Translations under genes and position numbers: made by a program
Shown: positions 3,635-7,685 of the stretch, piece by piece
Layout: every line of letters begins with the position of its first letter
Numbering within the stretch: position 1 is the stretch's first letter
Assembly: GCF_040096285.1 (NCBI RefSeq)
Contig: NZ_JBBMEY010000064.1
Coordinates: forward strand, 1 to 7,685
Direction: 5' to 3'
DNA: 7,685 nucleotides
Source: Ruminococcoides intestinihominis
Lineage (GTDB): Bacteria > Bacillota > Clostridia > Oscillospirales > Acutalibacteraceae
Notes under the pieces: model-generated
The model's input: the letters and a program-made list of their open reading frames with translations, nothing else
The model's database searches: none
What the model was told of the DNA's origin: nothing

Positions 3635-5026
3635 TTAATTTGTATTCTTAACTTTTGTAACCTTGCTACCTGAACCAAAGTCTACTGACCAAGTACCACT
3701 TGACTTAACTACTATAAAGTAGCTTTTGTTCTTATTTAATGTTGCGCTTACTGTACCTTCGTAATCATCAATTTCATCACAAAGAACACCTATCTGCTTA
3801 CCTGTTTCATCAAATAGAAATACAGTAAAGTCATCATCGCCTTTGTTCTTTAGCTTAACGGTTTGCTTATTATCTGTACCTGTAAACATTTTTGATACAC
3901 ATTCACCACTACCTGTAATGTTGTCTGTACCGTCATATGTTATAGCTTTAATCTTAATAGTCCATTTACCTGTAGCAGCGACCTTGATTGTTGCATCTTC
4001 TATACCGTCACTTTTACCTTTAGCATAAAGGTTAGTACCTGTATATTTACCGGTAGTATCAACATATGTATATACTCTGCCATCACCATCAGAACCTATT
4101 ACAGTAAATGTACCTTTGCCTTCATGGGTCATTGTAATTGCATAAACACCTTTTGTAACAGTAACATTAGATAAAGTTTTGTTGCCGTTACCTGAGAACT
4201 TCAAATCTTCTTGAGTTACAATTACCTTGCAGTAGTCATACTTATTATTCTTAGTAGTAGCATAGATTTTGCAAGAACCTGTCTTTTTACCGGTTACTTT
4301 ACCTTTGCTGTCAACTGTAGCAATAGACTCATTTGATGATTCCCACATTACATCTTTATATGCAGTATTGTCAGGTTTAACTGTTGCAGAAAGCTGAACA
4401 CTTTTGTTAGTACCCACATTTACAGAATGTTTATTAATAACAACACCTGTAGGCTTAACCTTTACAATAACCTTACATTTAGCTTTTAGTCCGTTTGAGC
4501 TTGTTGCAGTAATTGTACATTCACCTGCATCTTTGCCTGTAACCTTGCCGTTTTCAACTGTAGCTACTTTTGTATTGCTACTTTCCCATTCAATAGAATT
4601 GTTAGTAACATTCTTAGGTGTAATAGTATAAACAAGATTTTCTGTTGCACCTAACATTAATGTAAACTTAGATTTATTCAGTGTTAGCTTTGAAGCCAAA
4701 ACATTATCAACAGTAACCTTACATTCGTCACTTACACCGTTACTTGTAAAGGCTTTTACTGTTGCTTTGCCCTCACCTACTGCTGTAAGTACACCTGACT
4801 TTACCGTTACAACAGAAGAGTCTGAGGTATCCCAATACACCATAGGCTCTGCTGCATTTTTAGGTGTAACAGTTGCAGAAAGTTCAAATTTATCTTTTAG
4901 TTGTAGTTTTACACATTTATCTGACAATGTAATATCCTCAACATCAACCTTGCCACAACCACCAAGTATAGTTGTGAAAACAATAGCCAATGCTAGGACT
5001 AATGACATTGATATTATTCTTTTCAT
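3635..5026 (-). CDS. Big2 (bacterial Ig-like) domain lipoprotein
   Basis: A 463-residue predicted surface lipoprotein. The signal peptide is MKRIISMSLVLALAIVFTTI followed by the lipobox L21-G-G-C24, with C24 as the lipid-anchored first residue of the mature protein. Three Big2 domains follow at about 31-107, 112-190 and 192-271, each with W-[ED]-[TS]-S and a closing V-T-G/V-x-V pattern. Domains 2 and 3 carry cysteine pairs 14 residues apart (C170/C184, C252/C266). The C-terminal part (273-452) holds two beta-rich segments with similar ends, KWTIKIKAI and TWSVDFGSG, and has no family I can name. The likely role is adhesion or envelope structure; no catalytic motif is seen. Start ATG 5026 has AGGAG 7 nt upstream and a near-consensus promoter, so the gene is its own transcription unit. 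Confidence 0.88.
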   Translation of the reverse strand: MKRIISMSLVLALAIVFTTILGGCGKVDVEDITLSDKCVKLQLKDKFELSATVTPKNAAEPMVYWDTSDSSVVTVKSGVLTAVGEGKATVKAFTSNGVSDECKVTVDNVLASKLTLNKSKFTLMLGATENLVYTITPKNVTNNSIEWESSNTKVATVENGKVTGKDAGECTITATSSNGLKAKCKVIVKVKPTGVVINKHSVNVGTNKSVQLSATVKPDNTAYKDVMWESSNESIATVDSKGKVTGKKTGSCKIYATTKNNKYDYCKVIVTQEDLKFSGNGNKTLSNVTVTKGVYAITMTHEGKGTFTVIGSDGDGRVYTYVDTTGKYTGTNLYAKGKSDGIEDATIKVAATGKWTIKIKAITYDGTDNITGSGECVSKMFTGTDNKQTVKLKNKGDDDFTVFLFDETGKQIGVLCDEIDDYEGTVSATLNKNKSYFIVVKSSGTWSVDFGSGSKVTKVKNTN

Positions 5027-5039
5027 TTTATCACTCCTA

Positions 5040-5053
5040 GGGTAATTCTACCC
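5040..5053. promoter_or_regulatory. Dyad over the -10 of the lipoprotein promoter
   Basis: GGGTA (5040-5044) and TACCC (5049-5053) are perfect inverted 5-bp arms around ATTC, and cover the -10 hexamer at 5045-5050. Position and symmetry would suit a repressor site, but short dyads of this kind also arise by chance. Confidence 0.35.
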
Positions 5054-5073
5054 CAAATAAACTTCTTTTTCAA
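5045..5073 (-). promoter_or_regulatory. Sigma-A promoter of the Big2 lipoprotein gene
   Basis: On the minus strand there is -35 TTGAAA (5073-5068), a 17-nt spacer and -10 TAGAAT (5050-5045). The expected start is near 5038, which places the AGGAG ribosome site (5038-5034) at the very 5' end of the mRNA. If so, the leader is extremely short. Confidence 0.8.
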
Positions 5074-5074
5074 G

Positions 5075-5094
5075 TAAATATACTTAAATATACT
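5075..5094. repeat. Exact 10-bp tandem duplication upstream of the lipoprotein -35
   Basis: TAAATATACT occurs twice without a gap (5075-5084 and 5085-5094), directly upstream of the -35. A 10-bp period places both copies on the same face of the helix, as for an activator or an UP-like element. The function is unknown. Confidence 0.6.
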
Positions 5095-5106
5095 GATTGT
5101 TCAGTA
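5091..5106 (-). terminator. Weak hairpin after rmuC
   Basis: TACTGA (5091-5096) and TCAGTA (5101-5106) pair perfectly around TTGT, 13 nt after the rmuC stop. On the minus strand it is followed by TATTTAAGTATATTT, which is U-rich but interrupted. It may act as a weak terminator for rmuC. Confidence 0.4.
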
Positions 5107-5119
5107 ATAGTTAATAAAC

Positions 5120-6316
5120 TTAGTTCTTCTCTTCTAACTTTTGAACCTTAGAAAGCTGACTTTGGATTTTCCTTGTACGAACACCAACCAGCTTATCAAG
5201 TTCAGTATTAGCTTGATTTAGTCTTGTTTGAGTTTTCTCCAGTACATCTGCAAAAGTATCAAACTCTCTCTTAACATCATTTAGAATTTGCCATACCTCT
5301 GCACTACGCTTTTGTACTGCTAAGGTTTTAAAACCAAGTTGCAAAGAATTTAGCAATGCACCCATTGTTGATGGACCTGCTACATTTACCTTATATTCTC
5401 TCTGCAAAACTTCCACCATACCACGGTTTACAACTTCGGCATACAGTCCCTCAAATGGTAGGAACATAATTGCAAATTCTGTTGTATTTGGTGGTGAAAT
5501 ATATTTATCGTGAATATCTTTAGCCTCACTTTTGATAGTTCTCAGAAGATTTTTTGAACAAACTTCAATTTCTTCTTTATTGCCACTATTCATTGCATCA
5601 ACCAGCTTTGCATATGTATCTCCCGGAAATTTACTGTCAATAGGAAGATATACAAAACTGTCATCATCAGCAGGTAGCTTAATTGCAAATTCTACCACAT
5701 TTCTGCTACCTTTCTTTGTGGCAACATTTTCTTCATACTGTTCAGGTGAAAGAATTTCCTTTAGAATTGCAGAAAGCTGAATTTCTCCAAGGATACCTCT
5801 TGTCTTTACATTAGAAAGAACCTTCTTTAAATCCCCTACACCTACTGCAAGGTTTTGCATTTCTCCCAAACCTTTATAAACCTGTTGAAGTTGCTTGCTT
5901 ACAGTTTCAAAGGATTTATTCAGCTTATTCTCTAAAGTATTTTGAAGTTTTTCATCAACGGTAGTTCTGATATTTTCAAGTTGCTTATTGTTGTCCTCTT
6001 GCATATAGGTTAACTTTTTCTCAACAGTAGAACGGATATTCTCTAGTTTCTGTTCATTTTCCATTGAAAAGGTCTTTAACCTATTTTCCATTTGTTGTAG
6101 CTGAAATTTCTGGTTTTCAGCCATATTCACTTGATTCTGATTTATCATATCAGACATTAATTTTACACTATTAACAGTATCTTGATTTAGCTTTTTGGAT
6201 GCATCATATATTGCATCATCAATATTATTATTTTTATTCTTTGAAAGAACTATAACTAATACAACAGCCATTGCAACAATAGCTACTGAAAGTATAATCA
6301 AAAGCACAGTTTCCAC
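5120..6316 (-). CDS. rmuC: RmuC-family DNA recombination protein
   Basis: A 398-residue RmuC protein, a family that limits inversions at short inverted repeats and is assigned to the PD-(D/E)XK nuclease group. One N-terminal transmembrane helix at about 3-25 anchors it to the membrane. A coiled coil follows at about 40-155, with a duplicated 22-residue unit beginning LENIR at 91 and 113. The conserved domain spans about 165-375, with VKTRGILGEIQL (170-181), NVATKKGSRNVVEFAIKLP (197-215), LPIDSKFP (224-231) and FLPFEGLYAEV (285-295). The start is GTG 6316, with GAGG 6 nt upstream. The ATG at 6328 would extend the protein by four residues but has no ribosome site and a leader of only about 13 nt from the predicted start of transcription. 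Confidence 0.93.
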   Translation of the reverse strand: METVLLIILSVAIVAMAVVLVIVLSKNKNNNIDDAIYDASKKLNQDTVNSVKLMSDMINQNQVNMAENQKFQLQQMENRLKTFSMENEQKLENIRSTVEKKLTYMQEDNNKQLENIRTTVDEKLQNTLENKLNKSFETVSKQLQQVYKGLGEMQNLAVGVGDLKKVLSNVKTRGILGEIQLSAILKEILSPEQYEENVATKKGSRNVVEFAIKLPADDDSFVYLPIDSKFPGDTYAKLVDAMNSGNKEEIEVCSKNLLRTIKSEAKDIHDKYISPPNTTEFAIMFLPFEGLYAEVVNRGMVEVLQREYKVNVAGPSTMGALLNSLQLGFKTLAVQKRSAEVWQILNDVKREFDTFADVLEKTQTRLNQANTELDKLVGVRTRKIQSQLSKVQKLEEKN

Positions 6317-6322
6317 GATAAT

Positions 6323-6326
6323 CCTC
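6323..6326 (-). promoter_or_regulatory. Ribosome binding site deciding the rmuC GTG start
   Basis: GAGG is followed by 6 nt and GTG (6316-6314). The alternative ATG (6328-6326) overlaps this GAGG, and its own upstream region is only A/T with no purine-rich site. Confidence 0.65.
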
Positions 6327-6347
6327 ATTTCTAATATATATAAAGAA

Positions 6348-6376
6348 ATATTAACACAGAAACAAGGAAAATTCAA
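6348..6376 (-). promoter_or_regulatory. Predicted sigma-A promoter of rmuC
   Basis: On the minus strand there is -35 TTGAAT (6376-6371), a 17-nt spacer and -10 TAATAT (6353-6348), in the gap between the S1-protein stop (6383) and rmuC. The start would be near 6341. The -10 hexamer is identical to that of the tRNA operon. Confidence 0.6.
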
Positions 6377-6382
6377 CTGAAA

Positions 6383-7303
6383 CTAAAAGGTAGATATTAC
6401 TGTTTTATCACAATTTTCAGGACTGTATAAGAAAGTATCAATATGGTTGCCTTGATACATATATTCAGGTTCTTTAGGATTATATTCATATTTAAAGGTA
6501 TCAATAATAATCAGCTTGATTTTCATTCTTTCCGGAATAATACTCTTGATAAATACAGATGCCTGTTCTCCTACCTTAACACCCTCTTTGCTTTCGGCTA
6601 AGCCTGCAAGGTTAGGACAAAGTTCCACAAATGCACCGTAGGACTCAACACTTCTTACAATACCTGCTACTGTTTCTCCCGGTGTAAATTTACTTGCATT
6701 TTCTTCCCATGTGCCTAAAAGTTCCTTATGAGATAGGCTGATTCTGCCACCGTCAATTGACTTAACTATAGCCTTAATATTCATCCCTACAGAAAATCTT
6801 TCTCTAGGGTGTTCTATTCTTGAAACTGAAATTGAATCAATAGGAATTAGTGCTACAATGCCACAACCTATATCTGCAAATGCACCGAAATTTTCCAGGT
6901 GGGTAATTTTTGCATCAATAATATCACCGGTTTTCAGTTTACTGATATAATTATTTTGGCATCTGATTTGTGCTTCTTCTCTTGAAAGCACTGCAATATT
7001 GTTGCCTTTAGAGTCCTTTGTAAAGCCTTTTACCACAAAGCAAACAGGTCTGTTGACCCTGGAAATAACTGCAATATCTCTTACCTTTCCTTCTCTTATA
7101 CCGATAGCACCCTCCTCTCTCCTAATAATTCCCTTCATAAACCCTAGGTCAACAATTAGGTTGTGGCTTTGGTCACATACAGTTGCCCTAGCCTCAAGGA
7201 TTTTTCCGTCACGCATAGCATCATTTAGGGACTTTAGACTTGAAAGTTGCTCCAAATTTTCGTATGTATCAATTCTGCGTCCTTCAGGTAAATAATCTGT
7301 CAT
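6383..7303 (-). CDS. S1 RNA-binding domain protein (ribosomal S1-like)
   Basis: A 306-residue cytoplasmic protein. Two clear S1/OB-fold domains lie at about 125-193 (KTGDIIDAKITHLENFGAFADI ending in ISLSHKE) and 208-268 (PGETVAGIVRSVESYGAFVEL). A divergent first S1-like domain is at about 33-92. The paired NFGAF and SYGAF motifs are the usual RNA-facing strand of S1 domains. It is shorter than a bona fide ribosomal S1 and has a short extra tail (270-306) without a known motif. It probably binds RNA or ribosomes; the exact role is not known. The start is ATG 7303, with GGAGG 7 nt upstream; the longer frame starting at 7333 would precede that ribosome site. rmuC follows after 66 nt. Confidence 0.88.
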   Translation of the reverse strand: MTDYLPEGRRIDTYENLEQLSSLKSLNDAMRDGKILEARATVCDQSHNLIVDLGFMKGIIRREEGAIGIREGKVRDIAVISRVNRPVCFVVKGFTKDSKGNNIAVLSREEAQIRCQNNYISKLKTGDIIDAKITHLENFGAFADIGCGIVALIPIDSISVSRIEHPRERFSVGMNIKAIVKSIDGGRISLSHKELLGTWEENASKFTPGETVAGIVRSVESYGAFVELCPNLAGLAESKEGVKVGEQASVFIKSIIPERMKIKLIIIDTFKYEYNPKEPEYMYQGNHIDTFLYSPENCDKTVISTF

Positions 7304-7372
7304 TTTATTTCCTCCGATTGTTTTGTTACACATAATTACTATGAAATAAAGTTTGGATATATGACCTTTGGA

Positions 7373-7428
7373 TTTTTGATTTTTTCAATTTTGTTTTTTA
7401 ATTTTGATTTTTTAATTTTGATTTTGGG
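7373..7428. repeat. T/A-rich tandem array upstream of the S1-protein gene
   Basis: About three degenerate copies of a 13-16-bp unit, ATTTTTTAATTTTG, run from 7378 to 7420, with partial units on each side. On the minus strand they are A-tracts separated by C, lying about 70-125 bp before the S1-protein start. They may give curved DNA or an UP-like region. I could not identify a convincing -35/-10 pair for the S1 gene nearby. Confidence 0.5.
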
Positions 7429-7512
7429 TTAAGGTAAGTTAGTTCTGCAAATTAGGGTTTTTCAATTTTGTCTGTGGGTAAAGATAAATTTGATAAATTG
7501 GGATTTGTAGAG
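7427..7512 (+). repeat. Degenerate AT-rich intergenic repeat units, right side
   Basis: Two related units begin GGGTTAAGGTAAGTT (7426-7440) and GGGTAAAGATAAATT (7476-7490). Each then continues to an AAATT-x-GGG-x-TTT core (about 7450-7460 and 7496-7506). The second unit also resembles the minus-strand reading of about 131-165, where GTAAAGGTTAATTCGATAAA precedes TTTGGGTTTG. The right-side gene-free stretch 7304-7685 contains these units, the T/A array, the hairpin repeat and the terminal stem-loop, and no supported gene. Confidence 0.45.
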
Positions 7513-7566
7513 TTAGAACAGACCTTGTTTTGTGATAGATATTTAGAATTAGTAGAAACCATCCAG

Positions 7567-7615
7567 TCTCCCTTGTGTAAAGGGAGATGTCAGCGATAGC
7601 TGACAGAGGGATTGT
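7567..7615 (+). repeat. Dispersed double-hairpin repeat, right copy
   Basis: TCTCCCTT (7567-7574) pairs with AAGGGAGA (7580-7587) around GTGTA. Then TGTCAGC (7588-7594) pairs with GCTGACA (7599-7605) around GATA, followed by GAGGGATTGTC. The two hairpins abut with no spacer. The first hairpin core of 19 nt is identical to the left copy at 24-42 in inverted orientation. It has no coding potential. It is best read as a small dispersed non-coding element, possibly a mobile palindromic repeat. Confidence 0.75.
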
Positions 7616-7631
7616 CTAGTAGGCAGTAATA

Positions 7632-7678
7632 GATAGATAAAATTTAGATAGGAAAACAAAACCTATTATATATCTATC
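7632..7678. other. Imperfect AT-rich stem-loop at the right edge
   Basis: Outer arms GATAGATA (7632-7639) and TATCTATC (7671-7678) are perfectly complementary. Inner arms ATAGG (7648-7652) and CCTAT (7662-7666) enclose an A-rich 9-nt loop, and the internal loop is asymmetric. It could belong to the regulatory region of a gene beyond the window. Confidence 0.4.
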
Positions 7679-7685
7679 GAATAAA

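Noticed and set aside
3843..5045. Three plus-strand frames of 61, 75 and 92 codons inside the lipoprotein gene
   Set aside because: They are antisense to Big2 repeat coding sequence, have low-complexity composition and no ribosome sites.
5532..6380. Plus-strand frames of 82 and 61 codons opposite rmuC
   Set aside because: They are shadows of the rmuC frame; the conserved RmuC protein on the minus strand explains the sequence.
6999..7295. Plus-strand frame of 98 codons opposite the S1-protein gene
   Set aside because: It is antisense to the conserved S1-protein frame, without a ribosome site or recognisable domain.
7304..7333. Ten-residue N-terminal extension of the S1 protein
   Set aside because: It would include the GGAGG that serves ATG 7303, and no ribosome site precedes 7333.
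23..7615. Reading the repeats as a CRISPR array or insertion-sequence ends
   Set aside because: There are only two hairpin copies 7.5 kb apart with no spacers, and the genes between them are ordinary chromosomal genes with no transposase.

Overview
This window looks like a piece of chromosome from a low-GC, endospore-forming member of the Clostridia, probably a gut Oscillospirales or Ruminococcus-like organism. The evidence is a complete sporulation sigma factor G gene, low-GC Firmicutes promoters of the TTGACA/TATAAT type, strong GGAGG ribosome sites, tRNA genes with encoded CCA, and the CTCCCTTGTGTAAAGGGAG hairpin repeat, which I recall from gut Firmicutes genomes. The genus is inference. 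Every supported gene lies on the minus strand, so the transcription order is from high to low coordinates.

Layout, in the direction of transcription. Positions 7304-7685 hold no gene: there is a dispersed hairpin repeat, AT-rich degenerate repeats and a T/A tandem array. Next comes a protein with S1 RNA-binding domains (7303-6383), then rmuC (6316-5120) behind its own promoter, then a lipoprotein with three Big2 immunoglobulin-like domains (5026-3635) behind a clear sigma-A promoter. sigG follows (3575-2793), preceded by a sigma-F/sigma-G-type promoter. After it comes a three-gene operon of a YerC/TrpR-like regulator (2715-2401), a class I methyltransferase (2399-1656) and the redox chaperone Hsp33 (hslO, 1653-781). 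Last is a five-gene tRNA operon, Val(UAC)-Asp(GUC)-Phe(GAA)-Gly(GCC)-Cys(GCA) (669-219), with a near-consensus promoter and a strong intrinsic terminator. Positions 1-190 again hold the AT-rich repeats and the hairpin repeat, inverted relative to the right end.

The most interesting structure is at the two junctions around sigG. In front of both sigG and yerC, the Shine-Dalgarno sequence lies in the right arm of a long inverted repeat. The left arm of that repeat lies upstream of the expected transcription start of the gene's own promoter. A transcript reading in from the upstream gene would fold and hide the ribosome site, while a transcript from the local promoter would lack the left arm and be translatable. 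At sigG the same inverted repeat ends in a T7 run, so it also looks like the terminator of the lipoprotein gene. The forespore-type promoter sits inside it. This would insulate sigG from vegetative expression, and yerC-methyltransferase-hslO from sporulation expression.

I see no phage, CRISPR, toxin-antitoxin or transposase genes. Several start codons differ from the longest reading frame: TTG for sigG at 3575, GTG for rmuC at 6316, and ATG for hslO at 1653, for the methyltransferase at 2399 and for the S1 protein at 7303. Each is chosen from Shine-Dalgarno spacing and family alignment.
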